Under the pieces are notes generated by a model, which saw only the letters and a program-made list of their open reading frames with translations, ran no database searches and was not told the DNA's origin. The position numbers were made by a program, and so were the translations under genes. This document shows positions 25,902 to 38,129 of a stretch of DNA of 64,000 nucleotides, in pieces. Each line of letters begins with the position of its first letter. Position 1 is the first letter of the stretch. The DNA comes from Oceaniglobus indicus (GTDB taxonomy: Bacteria; Pseudomonadota; Alphaproteobacteria; Rhodobacterales; Rhodobacteraceae): NCBI RefSeq assembly GCF_002751875.1, contig NZ_NMZM01000001.1, forward strand, positions 186,001-250,000, in the 5' to 3' direction.

Positions 25902-26318
25902 TCAGGCGCGGGCTTTTTCCTCGACGCTTTCGGCGATGCTTTCGGCGCGGGCGGCCATTTCGGCAAGGGTGTCGATAACCGAGGACGGGATCACCGGCAC
26001 CTCGACGCGTTCCGCTTCGGGCGGTGGTGCGTTGCGCAGCGCCTCGATCTCGGCCCCGGCCTGGGCCAGCTGGGTCTGCAGCGCGCGGATCTGCTGTTCG
26101 CCGGCGCGCACCTGTTCCTCCATGCCCGCCGTCTTGTCGGCCAGCATCAGGCCGGCCATCAGCAACATCCGCGCTTCGGGCAGACGGCCGATCTGGCCGA
26201 CCAGCGCCGATGCCTCGATGTCCAGCATCTTGGCGGCGGCTTGCAGGTAATGTTCTTCGCCCTCCTGGCAGGCCACGTCAAAGACGCGACCGCCGACGGT
26301 GATCTTGATCTCAGACAT
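25902..26318 (-). CDS. zapA: Cell division protein ZapA
   Basis: Binds and bundles FtsZ filaments at the division site. The 138-aa protein has the ZapA head (ITVGGRVFDVACQEGEEHYL, ARMLLMAGLMLADK; about 1-65) and a coiled-coil stalk (about 66-100), then a longer tail than E. coli ZapA. It overlaps the upstream coiled-coil gene by 8 bp and is the last gene of that minus-strand pair. Confidence 0.88.
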   Translation of the reverse strand: MSEIKITVGGRVFDVACQEGEEHYLQAAAKMLDIEASALVGQIGRLPEARMLLMAGLMLADKTAGMEEQVRAGEQQIRALQTQLAQAGAEIEALRNAPPPEAERVEVPVIPSSVIDTLAEMAARAESIAESVEEKARA

Positions 26319-26781
26319 TGGCGGTTTCCTCGACGATGGGTTTCAACGCGCTCAGCAGCGCGTTCAGTTCTGCGCGTTCGGCCTTACGCTCGGCGCGCAG
26401 GGTTTCAAGTTCCTCGCGCAGCTTTTCGGTGTCGTCACCGCCGCTGTCGTCCTTCTTTGCGACGGCCGCTGTCGCATCGTCGCGCAGGGCGGCGTTTTCG
26501 GTTTCCAGCTGCGCGATCCGGTCACGGGCCAGCGACAGGTCGGATTGCAGGATGCCGACCTGGTTGTCCTGCTTGTCGCGGATCGCGCGCACCCGTTCTT
26601 CCAGTTGGGCGGTCACCGCCCGCTCGGCTTCGAGGTCGGCCATCAGTTCGGCAGCCGGAGGCAGGTCGGATTCCGGTTCGGGCTCGGGTGCGGGTTGGGC
26701 ACGTTCCAGCTGATCGACATGGGTGGCGATCCGGTCCAGCGCGGCGGAAACCCGGCGCTCCAACTCGGTCAAATCGTTCAT
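26311..26781 (-). CDS. Coiled-coil protein upstream of zapA, ZauP-like
   Basis: A 156-aa, highly charged protein that is almost all heptad-rich helix (about 5-28, 48-105, 117-152), with a Pro/Glu break at about 30-42. No catalytic motif. In Caulobacter a coiled-coil protein, ZauP, is encoded with zapA and is needed for ZapA to act on FtsZ. Position, size and composition fit this protein, though similarity was judged by architecture only. The ATG at 26781 is preferred over an in-frame TTG two codons upstream. Confidence 0.65.
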   Translation of the reverse strand: MNDLTELERRVSAALDRIATHVDQLERAQPAPEPEPESDLPPAAELMADLEAERAVTAQLEERVRAIRDKQDNQVGILQSDLSLARDRIAQLETENAALRDDATAAVAKKDDSGGDDTEKLREELETLRAERKAERAELNALLSALKPIVEETANV

Positions 26782-26981
26782 CTTCAACCTGTCCTCACTC
26801 TGCGGGGGGCCATGCCGGAATATTCCGACGAATCAAAAGACCCGGCATTTGCACCATTTAAACCCAAGTCAAAGCCGATTTCAGCCCCCTAACCGCACAC
26901 CGGCGGCACTGCGCGCGCTTGATCTTGGCCGCTGTCCTGCTATCACCGCTTGCAACCCGGATCAGCCAAAGGATCACGACC

Positions 26982-29003
26982 ATGGATATCGCCACCCTGC
27001 GCGAACGCGACCCCGATCACTGGATGCGCGCCGCTGCCTTGCGGATACTGACACTCGATGCCGTGGCCGCCGCGAATTCGGGCCATTCGGGGATGCCCAT
27101 GGGCATGGCGGATGTCGCCACCGTGCTGTTCTCGCGCCATCTGAAGTTCGATGCCTCGGCGCCCGACTGGGCCGACCGCGACCGCTTCATCCTGTCGGCC
27201 GGCCATGGCTCGATGCTGCTATACGGGTTGCTGCACCTGACCGGCTACGCCGACATGACGATCGAGGAGATCAGGAATTTCCGCCAGTGGGGATCGAAGA
27301 CCGCCGGCCACCCCGAATACGGCCACGCCAAGGGGATCGAGGTGACGACCGGCCCGCTGGGTCAGGGCATCGCCAATTCCGTCGGTTTCGCCATCGCCGA
27401 AGAAGCCCTGCGCGCGCGATTCGGCAAGAAGATCGTCGATCACCGCACCTGGGTCATGGCCGGCGACGGCTGTCTGATGGAAGGCGTCAGCCAGGAGGCA
27501 ATCGCCCTGGCCGGGCGTCAGGGCCTCGGCAACCTGATCGTGTTCTGGGACAACAACGACATCACCATCGACGGCAAGGTGTCGATCGCCGATCGCACCG
27601 ATCAGCTTCAGCGTTTCGCCGCCTCGGGCTGGCACGTGCAGGAATGTGACGGCCACGACCCCGAGGCCATCGATGCCGCGATCACGGCCGCCAAGGCAGT
27701 GACCGGCCAGCCGTCGATGATCGCCTGCAAGACGCATATCGCGTTGGGATCGTCGGCACAGGACACCGCCAAGGGCCACGGTGCACTGACCGATGCCGAT
27801 CTGATCGCCGATGTGCGCAAGGTCTATGGCTGGGACGCCCCGGCCTTCGAAATCCCGGCCGAGATCAAATCGTGGTGGGAACAGGTCGGCGCCCGCGGTG
27901 CCACCGCCCGCACCGAATGGGAACAGCGGCTGGCCGACCTGTCGGACAACAAGCAGGCGCTGTTCAACCGCATGTTCGCGATGGAAGCGCCCAAGAAGCT
28001 GACCGCGACGATCCGCGCCCTGAAAAAACAGGTCAGCGAAAGCGCGCCCAAGGTCGCCACACGCAAATCGTCGGAGATGGTGCTTGAGGTCGTGAACCCG
28101 ATCATGCCGGAAACCATCGGCGGCTCGGCCGACCTGACCGGTTCGAACAACACCCTGACGGCCGATCTCGGCGTCTTCAGCCCCGAAGACCGCAAGGGCC
28201 GTTATATCCATTATGGCATCCGCGAACACGGCATGGCGGCGGCGATGAACGGCCTGGCGCTGCACGGTGGTGTGCGCCCCTATGGCGGCACCTTCATGTG
28301 CTTCACCGATTACGCGCGCGGTGCCATGCGGTTGTCGGCGCTGATGAAGGCCCCCGTGGTTTATGTCATGACCCACGATTCCATCGGTCTGGGCGAAGAC
28401 GGCCCGACACACCAGCCGGTCGAACACCTGGCCATGCTGCGCGCGACGCCGAACATGAACGTGTTCCGCCCCGCCGACACCATCGAGACGGCGGAAGCCT
28501 GGGAAATCGCGCTGAGCAGCGACACCACCCCATCGGTCCTCGCGCTCAGCCGTCAGGGGCTGCCGACGGTGCGTCTGGACCACAAGACCAGGAACCTGAC
28601 CGCCCAGGGCGCGTATGTGCTGCGCGACGCCGAAGAAAAGCGGCGCGCGATCCTCATGGCGACCGGTTCGGAAGTGTCCGTGGCCCTGGCCGCCCGTGAC
28701 ATCCTGGAAGCCGAAGGCATCGGCACCCGTGTCGTGTCGATGCCCTGCTGGGAGCTTTTCGAACAGCAGGACGAGGCATACCGCCGCAAGGTTCTGCCTG
28801 CCGGCCCGGTCCGCGTCGCCGTCGAGGCGGCGGTTCGGTTCGGCTGGGACCGCTGGCTGTTCGGCGAGCGCGGCAAGCGCGAGAAGGCCGGCTTCATCGG
28901 CATGCACGATTTCGGCGCCTCCGGCCCCGCGGAAGAGCTGTTCGAGAAGTTCGGCATCACCGCCGAAGCAACGGCGCAGAAAGTCCGCGACCTTCTGGGA
29001 TGA
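26982..29003 (+). CDS. tkt: Transketolase
   Basis: Thiamine-diphosphate enzyme moving two-carbon units in the pentose-phosphate (and, if present, Calvin) pathway. The 673-aa protein has the family order: PP domain with [43 protein letters not shown], and the ThDP/Mg motif [13 protein letters not shown]; Pyr domain with [30 protein letters not shown] and [18 protein letters not shown]; then the C-terminal domain. The ATG at 26982 follows AAAGGA. No cbb genes are near, so a Calvin-cycle role is not indicated. Confidence 0.95.
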   Translation: MDIATLRERDPDHWMRAAALRILTLDAVAAANSGHSGMPMGMADVATVLFSRHLKFDASAPDWADRDRFILSAGHGSMLLYGLLHLTGYADMTIEEIRNFRQWGSKTAGHPEYGHAKGIEVTTGPLGQGIANSVGFAIAEEALRARFGKKIVDHRTWVMAGDGCLMEGVSQEAIALAGRQGLGNLIVFWDNNDITIDGKVSIADRTDQLQRFAASGWHVQECDGHDPEAIDAAITAAKAVTGQPSMIACKTHIALGSSAQDTAKGHGALTDADLIADVRKVYGWDAPAFEIPAEIKSWWEQVGARGATARTEWEQRLADLSDNKQALFNRMFAMEAPKKLTATIRALKKQVSESAPKVATRKSSEMVLEVVNPIMPETIGGSADLTGSNNTLTADLGVFSPEDRKGRYIHYGIREHGMAAAMNGLALHGGVRPYGGTFMCFTDYARGAMRLSALMKAPVVYVMTHDSIGLGEDGPTHQPVEHLAMLRATPNMNVFRPADTIETAEAWEIALSSDTTPSVLALSRQGLPTVRLDHKTRNLTAQGAYVLRDAEEKRRAILMATGSEVSVALAARDILEAEGIGTRVVSMPCWELFEQQDEAYRRKVLPAGPVRVAVEAAVRFGWDRWLFGERGKREKAGFIGMHDFGASGPAEELFEKFGITAEATAQKVRDLLG

Positions 29004-29011
29004 TCCGTATC

Positions 29012-29038
29012 GCGCCCGGGCCGCCGAGGTCCGGGCGC
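29012..29038. terminator. Hairpin between convergent tkt and the DoxX-like gene
   Basis: GCGCCCGG at 29012-29019 pairs with CCGGGCGC at 29031-29038 across an 11-nt loop. There is no U-run on either strand, so termination efficiency is doubtful. Confidence 0.4.
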
Positions 29039-29045
29039 ACATGGG

Positions 29046-29417
29046 TCAGGGACGGTCCGACCCGATCCGCCAGCGCCCGCCGCCCTGCGCGGCCAACGTC
29101 AGGAACCCGCCGGCAATCGCCCAGTTCTTGACGAAGATCGACATCTGCCATGGATCGTCGGGTATCCAGTGGAACACGCTGGTGACCATGCAATAGACGG
29201 CGGCGCCCAACGCCACAGGCGTCAGCCGCCACCCCAACAGCAACGCAAGGGCCAGCGCGGCGTTGAACGCCAGAGCCGGCCAGATCAGCGCTTCGGGCAA
29301 CCCGCGTTCGCCCAGAAGTGCCATCGCCGGCCCCGGATCGGCCGCCTTCTGCACGGCCCCCGCCAGAAACAGCGCCGCCAACAGACACCGGCCCAGAAAG
29401 CCACAGAAATCCCTCAT
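29046..29417 (-). CDS. DoxX-family membrane protein
   Basis: A 123-aa protein with four predicted helices and the DoxX pattern: LGRCLLAALFLAGAVQKAADP in helix 1, then an amphipathic LLGERGLPEAL loop, ALALLLGWRLTPVALGA, and a last helix KNWAIAGGFLTLAA. DoxX proteins act in membrane redox or sulfur-stress roles that remain poorly defined. The ATG at 29417 is chosen because AAAGGGTCAGG precedes it; the frame continues upstream but without protein-like content. It is convergent with tkt. Confidence 0.78.
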   Translation of the reverse strand: MRDFCGFLGRCLLAALFLAGAVQKAADPGPAMALLGERGLPEALIWPALAFNAALALALLLGWRLTPVALGAAVYCMVTSVFHWIPDDPWQMSIFVKNWAIAGGFLTLAAQGGGRWRIGSDRP

Positions 29418-29570
29418 CGCCTGACCCTTTTGCACCCCGTTCGAACCGGTCGAGCCAACAGCATCCGCGTCGAAACTGCAACGTCCGCCGGCTTCCGCCT
29501 CGCGCGGACTTTCGCGCCGCGCCATGCTCTGTCAGGATTTCCCGACATCCGCCCCCATGGAGCCTTCGGA

Positions 29571-29711
29571 ATGACCAATGCCATCGCCCTCTGGCTGGGC
29601 TTTCTGATCCTGTGTTTCATCGGCTACGACCTGGCGACCGGATCGGGAATGCTGATCTTTCTGGCGCGACAATTCGCGCGTCTGGTCGAATACATCGCAT
29701 TCTGGCGCTGA
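29571..29711 (+). CDS. Small membrane protein upstream of gap, 46 aa
   Basis: A short frame beginning MTNAIALWLGFLILCFIGYD, with one transmembrane helix (about 4-20) and an amphipathic C-terminal helix (FLARQFARLVEYIAFWR). A weak GGAG-type site is seen (GGAGCCTTCGGA ATG). It ends 119 bp before gap. I do not recognise a named family. The hydrophobic-then-amphipathic pattern is unlikely for a random frame at this GC content. Confidence 0.6.
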   Translation: MTNAIALWLGFLILCFIGYDLATGSGMLIFLARQFARLVEYIAFWR

Positions 29712-29830
29712 CGGTCTGCACCTGCGGTTGACCTTTGGCGCGAAATTCTCATGTTGGCCGGGGACAAGACAAGGCGCGGACGGGGCATGGTGCCGCGTGG
29801 CGCGACCCCTTCGGCAAGGAGACGTGAGAG

Positions 29831-30832
29831 ATGACAGTCAAGGTAGCGATCAACGGATTCGGGCGCATCGGGCGCAACGTGCTGCGCGCCATCATCGAAT
29901 CCGGGCGAACCGACATCGAGGTTGTCGCGATCAACGATCTGGGCCCGGTGGAAACCAACGCACACCTGCTGCGCTATGATTCGGTGCACGGCCGCTTTCC
30001 CGCACAGGTGACGACGACCGAAACCACCATTGATGTCGGCCGCGGGCCGATGGAAGTGACGGCGATCCGCAACCCCGCCGACCTGCCCTGGGGCGATGTC
30101 GATGTCGTTCTGGAATGCACAGGCATCTTCACCTCGAAGGACAAGTGCCAGGCGCATCTCGAGAACGGATCCAAGCGTGTCCTGATCTCGGCCCCCGGCA
30201 CGGACGCCGACAAGACCATCGTTTTCGGCGTCAACGACGACGTGCTGACCAAGGACGATATCGTCGTCTCGAACGCGTCCTGCACCACCAACTGCCTGTC
30301 GCCCGTCGCGCAGGTGCTGAACGACGCGATCGGCATCAAGAAGGGGTTCATGACGACGATCCACAGCTATACCGGCGATCAGCCGACATTGGACACGATG
30401 CACAAGGATCTGTATCGCGCCCGCGCCGCGGCCTTGTCGATGATCCCGACCTCGACCGGTGCCGCCAAGGCCGTGGGTCTTGTTCTGCCCGAACTGGCGG
30501 GCAAGCTCGATGGTGTGGCCATCCGGGTGCCGACCCCGAACGTTTCGGTCGTCGACCTGACGTTCGAAGCCGCCCGCGACACCACGGTCGAGGAAATCAA
30601 CGAGGCGATCCGCAGCGCCGCCGACGGCCGCCTGAAAGGCGTTCTTGGCTATACCGATGAAAAGCTGGTTTCGAGCGATTTCAACCACGATCCCCATTCG
30701 TCGATCTTCCACACCGAACAGACCCGCGTGATGGAAGGCAATATGTGCCGGATCCTGACGTGGTATGACAACGAATGGGGCTTCTCGAACCGGATGGCGG
30801 ACACTGCCGTGGCCATGGGCAAGCTGATCTGA
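29831..30832 (+). CDS. gap: Glyceraldehyde-3-phosphate dehydrogenase, type I
   Basis: NAD-dependent glycolytic/gluconeogenic enzyme. The 333-aa protein has the Rossmann start [18 protein letters not shown], the catalytic Cys151 in [12 protein letters not shown], the HSYTGDQ segment, [14 protein letters not shown], and the C-terminal [17 protein letters not shown] lies before the ATG at 29831. Residues 31-37 (VVAINDL) keep the Asp typical of NAD-preferring enzymes. A hairpin terminator follows at 30905. Confidence 0.96.
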   Translation: MTVKVAINGFGRIGRNVLRAIIESGRTDIEVVAINDLGPVETNAHLLRYDSVHGRFPAQVTTTETTIDVGRGPMEVTAIRNPADLPWGDVDVVLECTGIFTSKDKCQAHLENGSKRVLISAPGTDADKTIVFGVNDDVLTKDDIVVSNASCTTNCLSPVAQVLNDAIGIKKGFMTTIHSYTGDQPTLDTMHKDLYRARAAALSMIPTSTGAAKAVGLVLPELAGKLDGVAIRVPTPNVSVVDLTFEAARDTTVEEINEAIRSAADGRLKGVLGYTDEKLVSSDFNHDPHSSIFHTEQTRVMEGNMCRILTWYDNEWGFSNRMADTAVAMGKLI

Positions 30833-30904
30833 CCGATCACCCCGGCTGAAACCGGCAAAAGCGCCCGAGACTACCAAAATACGCGGGCACTTGCGAGACT
30901 GCGA

Positions 30905-30937
30905 CGCCCGCCGAGATCGCACTCGGCGGGCGCTTTC
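30905..30937 (+). terminator. Hairpin terminator after gap
   Basis: An 11-bp stem (CGCCCGCCGAG / CTCGGCGGGCG) with a 6-nt loop, followed by CTTTCG. The stem is strong, the U-run short. Confidence 0.75.
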
Positions 30938-31040
30938 GTTTCCGGGAATCTGCCCAAGAGAAACTGGTACGGCATTCAGTCGCGGAAACTGTCCGACGTT
31001 CCGACAGATTCCGACGTTTCTGGTCCGACGACCGAACAGC

Positions 31041-31071
31041 AAAAAAGCCCCGGCAGTCATGCTGCCGGGGC
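31041..31071 (-). terminator. Intrinsic terminator of the PRC-barrel gene
   Basis: Read on the minus strand: a 10-bp perfect stem GCCCCGGCAG/CTGCCGGGGC with a 5-nt loop followed by six U residues. It lies about 70 bp past the stop of the minus-strand gene at 31141. Confidence 0.9.
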
Positions 31072-31140
31072 CTTTGCGTGTTTCGGATCGCGAGGCGTCG
31101 GCTAAGCCACTGAGCCTCCCGATCCTCGGAATGTTGGAAA

Positions 31141-31614
31141 TCAGTCCCAGAAGCCTTCGTCGACGCCTTCCATCTGCTCCAGTTGCTCTTCGCTCAGCCG
31201 GGTCACGAAGGAGTAGGTCTTGTCGTCGGTGGCGACCAGACGCACATCGTCCAGAGCGATCATGACGTGCTTGTCACCGATGTCGAGGAAACCACCGACC
31301 TCGGCCACGATGCCCTTCATCTGGCCGTCGCGCGACAGGACGATATCCTCGATCTCGCCGATCTCGTTCCAGTTGGAGTCGATCGCGCCATAACCGTTGG
31401 CGTCGTCCCAGCCTTCGTCGTCGGCCTCGTTCATGGTATAGACTTCACCGCCGGTAATGTCGCGGGTGCGGATCAGCATGTCGCGCATGCCCATCAGGTC
31501 GGCACTGGTGGTGCCGGTTTCCATCGGCGTGGCGGCAGCCGTGGTGTGATTGTCGGCAAGAACCGGGGTTGCAACGATGCTCAGGGCCAGTGCGGATGCG
31601 GTGATCAGTTTCAT
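31141..31614 (-). CDS. Periplasmic PRC-barrel domain protein
   Basis: A 157-aa secreted protein: signal peptide about 1-20 (ending VLA/DNHT), a low-complexity linker, and a PRC-barrel-type domain at about 47-130 (NGYGAIDSNWNEIGEIEDIVLSRDG read in pieces; IVAEVGGFLDIGDKHVMIAL). The C-terminus (LSEEQLEQMEGVD) is acidic. Such proteins are frequent in Rhodobacterales envelopes and often rise under stress; no ligand is known. A possible ECF-type promoter precedes it (31649-31674), and a strong terminator follows. Confidence 0.82.
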   Translation of the reverse strand: MKLITASALALSIVATPVLADNHTTAAATPMETGTTSADLMGMRDMLIRTRDITGGEVYTMNEADDEGWDDANGYGAIDSNWNEIGEIEDIVLSRDGQMKGIVAEVGGFLDIGDKHVMIALDDVRLVATDDKTYSFVTRLSEEQLEQMEGVDEGFWD

Positions 31615-31648
31615 GTCGTTTCCTTTCGGATGTTACATTTGTGCCCCC

Positions 31649-31674
31649 AACACGTGCGGCGTCCCGTGCGTTCC
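31649..31674 (-). promoter_or_regulatory. Possible ECF-type (EcfG-like) promoter of the PRC-barrel gene
   Basis: On the minus strand, GGAAC (31674-31670), a 17-bp spacer, and TGTT (31652-31649), close to the GGAAC-N16/17-CGTT pattern of alphaproteobacterial general-stress promoters. The start of transcription would be about 27 nt before the ATG. It is a single match with one -10 mismatch, so tentative. Confidence 0.3.
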
Positions 31675-31847
31675 AAGAAAGTCCCGTTTTTTCCGGTTTT
31701 TTTTGTGCCACCGGCAGCAGCCGCATCGCCCGCACCATGCAGCGAACGCATGGCGGGCATCGGTTTTCGTGCGTTGTTGGGGTGTGCCGCGGCAACCATC
31801 TGTGGGCCACGGGGATGATCCCGCACCACAAACCAAGGACCGCCACG

Positions 31848-32009
31848 ATGACATTTTTCGACCAGATCCGCACCGCCATCCGCCAGCGCCTCGCCTATCG
31901 GCGCACAGTGGCCGAACTTTCGCGGCTTCCGAACGACATTGCACTGGATCTTAACATCTACCAGGGCGACGCCCGGCAAATCGCGCACCGCGCCGTTTAC
32001 GGTGCCTGA
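31848..32009 (+). CDS. DUF1127-family small protein
   Basis: A 53-aa protein with the DUF1127 pattern: an Arg-rich helix (IRTAIRQRLAYRRTVAELSRL), then LPNDIALDLNIYQGDARQIAHRAVYG. Small DUF1127 proteins are RNA- or regulation-linked factors in several alphaproteobacteria (phosphate and stress responses); the role here is unknown. The ATG at 31848 fixes the family N-terminus. It is divergent from the PRC-barrel gene and followed by a terminator at 32043. Confidence 0.8.
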   Translation: MTFFDQIRTAIRQRLAYRRTVAELSRLPNDIALDLNIYQGDARQIAHRAVYGA

Positions 32010-32042
32010 GCCGGCCACGTCCCGCAAATCTTCACACTATCG

Positions 32043-32077
32043 AAACGGGCAGTCCACGACCGGACCTGCCCGTTTTT
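32043..32077 (+). terminator. Intrinsic terminator between the DUF1127 gene and mfd
   Basis: AAACGGGCA-GTCC pairs with GGAC-(C)-TGCCCGTTT with a single bulge and a 6-nt loop, followed by TTTTT. It separates convergent genes. Confidence 0.85.
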
Positions 32078-32087
32078 CTTTGCGCCC

Positions 32088-35549
<3,462 letters not shown>

Positions 35550-35597
35550 GGCGGTTGAGGTAACGGCGGGGGCGGCGGTGTCAATCGCCAAACGCCA

Positions 35598-36125
35598 TCA
35601 ACCCCCCAGGGGCCCCACATCCAGGTTCTGATACATCCCCCACATGGCGGTGACAAAGATCGACAAGATGCCGATCAACTGCACCACCAGACGATGGCGC
35701 GACAGGCGGCGCTGCAGGTCTTCGCCGGCGCTGCCCTGCACCTCGATCAGGCGGGCCGTCGACATCGACAGCGCCCCCACCGCCGTCAGCGGCAGGGCGA
35801 TCAGCACCACCGCCTGGGCGAATTCGACGTCATACCAGAACCCAAGGATCAGCAGCACGGTCAGCAGCATCGACACCAGCGAAACCAGCCCCAGTCCCGA
35901 CACCCGCGCGATGAACATCAACCGGTTGACGTTGATGCGCGCCAGGATCTCCAGATCCTCCTGCGCCTGACCGCCGAACCGGCGCGCCCGTGTGACCATG
36001 TCGAAGGGCACGCCCAGAACCCAATGCGACGCGGTGGACCACACGGCCGCCAGCGCGATCCAGTACCACAGGTTTGAGAAGGATCGCATGTCGATGAGTT
36101 CGAAAACGGCCGTATACCAGTTCAC
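35598..36125 (-). CDS. Conserved Rhodobacteraceae membrane protein (often labelled 'component of SufBCD complex')
   Basis: A 175-aa protein with helices at about 18-38 (LWYWIALAAVWSTASHWVLGVP), 66-92 (GLGLVSLVSMLLTVLLILGFWYD) and 97-117, plus a C-terminal one near 152-172. I recall close relatives next to mfd or hemB in this family carrying the name 'component of SufBCD complex', but nothing in the sequence supports an Fe-S assembly role and no suf genes are near. The GTG at 36125 is chosen since CAGGAGC precedes it and it yields the conserved VNWYTAVFELIDMRSFSN start. It is divergent from hemB. Confidence 0.7.
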   Translation of the reverse strand: MNWYTAVFELIDMRSFSNLWYWIALAAVWSTASHWVLGVPFDMVTRARRFGGQAQEDLEILARINVNRLMFIARVSGLGLVSLVSMLLTVLLILGFWYDVEFAQAVVLIALPLTAVGALSMSTARLIEVQGSAGEDLQRRLSRHRLVVQLIGILSIFVTAMWGMYQNLDVGPLGG

Positions 36126-36265
36126 GCGCGGCTCCTGCGGTTCAATCGGCGCGACCCTACTCAGCGGGCGGTCGAATTGCCAGACGCGAAGCACATCGCG
36201 ACGACAGGTCTTGAGGCCGCGCGGCATCCATGCCACCCAAGGGCGACAAGACATGAGGCCAGCCG

Positions 36266-37264
36266 ATGACGACAGCCCGCTTTCCCGCCGCCCGTTTCCG
36301 CCGCCTGAAGGCCAGCGCCCCCCTGCGCGCCCTCGCGCGCGAGAATACCCTGTCCACGGGCGATCTGATCTGGCCCGTGTTCGTGCGCGACGGCGAAGGC
36401 CAGCGCGAGGCGATCCATTCGATGCCGGGGGTCGAACGCCTGTCGATCGACCTGGTGGTCGAGGCGGCGCGCGAGGCGGCCGATCTGGGCATCCCGGCGA
36501 TCTGCCTGTTCCCCTATACGGATCCCGCGCTCAAGACCCAGCTTTGCGAAGAGGCGTTCAGCCCCGACAACCTGTCCAACACAGCGATCCGCGCGATCAA
36601 GGCCGCGGTGCCGGACATCGCGGTGATGACCGACGTGGCGCTGGACCCCTACAACATCAACGGGCATGACGGCATCGTGCGCGACGGCGTGATCGTCAAC
36701 GACGAAACCGTGGCCGCGCTGGTCAAGATGGCGCTGGCCCAGGCCGATGCCGGCGCCGACATCCTAGGCCCGTCCGACATGATGGACGGGCGCATCGCCG
36801 CCATGCGCGCCGCGCTGGAAGGCGCGGGGCACACCAACGTCGCCATCATGTCCTATGCCGCGAAATACGCCTCGGCCTTCTACGGTCCGTTCCGCGATGC
36901 GGTCGGGGCGTCGGGCGCGCTGACCGGCGACAAGAAGACCTATCAGATGGATCCGGCCAATTCCGACGAGGCGCTGCGCCTTGTCGAACGCGACCTGACG
37001 GAAGGCGCCGACATGGTGATGGTCAAACCCGGAATGCCCTATCTGGACGTCTGCCGCAGGGTCAAGGACCGCTTCGGCGCCCCCACCTTCGCCTATCAGG
37101 TCAGCGGCGAATACGCGATGATCGAGGCGGCGGCGCGGCAAGGCTGGATCGACGGCGAACTGGCCATGGCGGAATCCCTGATAGCGTTCAAACGGGCGGG
37201 CTGCGACGGCATCCTGACCTATTACGCGCCGCGCATCGCGCGCGCCTTGAACGGCCCCCGCTGA
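36266..37264 (+). CDS. hemB: Delta-aminolevulinic acid dehydratase (porphobilinogen synthase)
   Basis: Condenses two ALA to porphobilinogen in heme (and bacteriochlorophyll) synthesis. At 332 aa it has the family length. Both Schiff-base lysines are visible: SYAAKYASAFYGPFR and MVKPGMPYLD. At the place of the zinc-binding cysteine cluster the sequence reads DVALDPYNINGHDG, with no cysteines, so this is the non-zinc type known from Rhodobacter and Bradyrhizobium. EAADLGIPAICLFPYTD precedes it. It is followed by a type A dispersed repeat. Confidence 0.95.
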   Translation: MTTARFPAARFRRLKASAPLRALARENTLSTGDLIWPVFVRDGEGQREAIHSMPGVERLSIDLVVEAAREAADLGIPAICLFPYTDPALKTQLCEEAFSPDNLSNTAIRAIKAAVPDIAVMTDVALDPYNINGHDGIVRDGVIVNDETVAALVKMALAQADAGADILGPSDMMDGRIAAMRAALEGAGHTNVAIMSYAAKYASAFYGPFRDAVGASGALTGDKKTYQMDPANSDEALRLVERDLTEGADMVMVKPGMPYLDVCRRVKDRFGAPTFAYQVSGEYAMIEAAARQGWIDGELAMAESLIAFKRAGCDGILTYYAPRIARALNGPR

Positions 37265-37280
37265 CCGACCCGGGCCGGCT

Positions 37281-37338
37281 TTTTCCTGCCCGAAATACTC
37301 CGGGGGAGCGGGCAGCGCCCGCGGGGGCAGCGCCCCCT
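37281..37338 (+). repeat. Dispersed 3'-end repeat, copy 3 (type A)
   Basis: Begins 17 bp after hemB. The part CCCGAAATACTCCGGGGGAG matches copy 1 at 5531 apart from its first bases; the G/C tail contains GGGC-AGC-GCCC and GGGGGC-AGC-GCCCCC hairpins, the latter also present in copy 1. Confidence 0.7.
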
Positions 37339-37487
37339 CTTTCGGCCCGCGCCAATTCCACGGCAGAAGCCCGCCCATAGACGCCCTTGACGGGTGACAT
37401 TGGCGCGCCCGGCGCGTATGCTTTCGCCAGAACGGTCACATAAGGCCGTCATTTCCGAGGCAATTGGCAGTAAAAGGGCAAACCCCG

Positions 37488-38048
37488 ATGAAAATCCATT
37501 CCCGTCGCAGCATCCTCGCCGGTGCAGGGTCCGCGCTCGTGTTCACTGGCGCCTGTTCCAACGGCCTGGGCAGCCGGGGGTCCGAAACCATCGATGCCCG
37601 CGTCTCCAGCACGCTCAACTATCTCTATTCCTCGTTTCCGGCCACGCAGGATCTGCGTGACAAATCGGCCGGCATGCTGATCATGCCGCTGGTCACCGAG
37701 GCGGGATTGGGCATCGGCGGCTCCTATGGGCGCGGCGCCCTGCAGGTGGCGGGTCAGACGATCGATTACTATTCCGCGACGCAGGCCAGCATCGGGTTGC
37801 AGATCGGCGCGCAGCAATATGCGCATGTCCTGTTCTTCATGACCAACGACGCGCTGTTCAACTTCCGCTCGTCGCCGGGCTGGGCCGCGGGCGCGGATGT
37901 CAAATACGTCGCCAACGATCAGGGCGGCAATGTCAGCGCCGACACCACGACCCAGCTGTCGCCGGTGATCGCCGTGGTGTTCGGTCAGGCGGGCCTGCTT
38001 GCGGGTGCTACGCTGAAGGGCACGAAATACAACCGCATCATTCCCTGA
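37488..38048 (+). CDS. YSC84/SYLF-like lipoprotein
   Basis: A 186-aa envelope protein. The N-terminus has a twin-arginine-like start (HSRRSILAGAGSAL) and a plausible lipobox ending at the Cys in VFTGACS. The mature part has the YSC84/SYLF pattern: LRDKSAGMLIMPLVTEAGLGIGGSYGRGAL, then ATQASIGLQIGAQQYAHVLFFM, DALFNFRSSPGWAAGADVKYV and FGQAGLLAGATLKGTKYNRI. SYLF domains bind phosphoinositides in eukaryotes; the bacterial role is unclear. The ATG at 37488 gives the signal sequence directly. Confidence 0.8.
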   Translation: MKIHSRRSILAGAGSALVFTGACSNGLGSRGSETIDARVSSTLNYLYSSFPATQDLRDKSAGMLIMPLVTEAGLGIGGSYGRGALQVAGQTIDYYSATQASIGLQIGAQQYAHVLFFMTNDALFNFRSSPGWAAGADVKYVANDQGGNVSADTTTQLSPVIAVVFGQAGLLAGATLKGTKYNRIIP

Positions 38049-38129
38049 CCGATCCGGTGCGCGGCATGGCTTTCGTTCCGGCGTGAAAGCGGGCAGAAGG
38101 AGGCATTCCAACGTGTTGCGGAGCAAACG

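Larger units (their letters stand above)
30833..31140. other. Noncoding spacer between convergent gap and the PRC-barrel gene
   Basis: Contains a plus-strand hairpin for gap (30905-30937), a strong minus-strand terminator (31041-31071), and between them four copies of TCCGAC within 38 bases (30992, 31000, 31010, 31024). No coding frame is convincing. Confidence 0.6.

Noticed and set aside
26782..26981. 6S RNA gene next to zapA
   Set aside because: The 200-bp gap shows no long closing stem with a central bubble and is too short with promoters included.
36126..36254. N-terminal extension of the 175-aa membrane protein
   Set aside because: The extra 43 residues are Arg/Pro-rich with no ribosome site; the GTG at 36125 has a good one and gives the conserved start.
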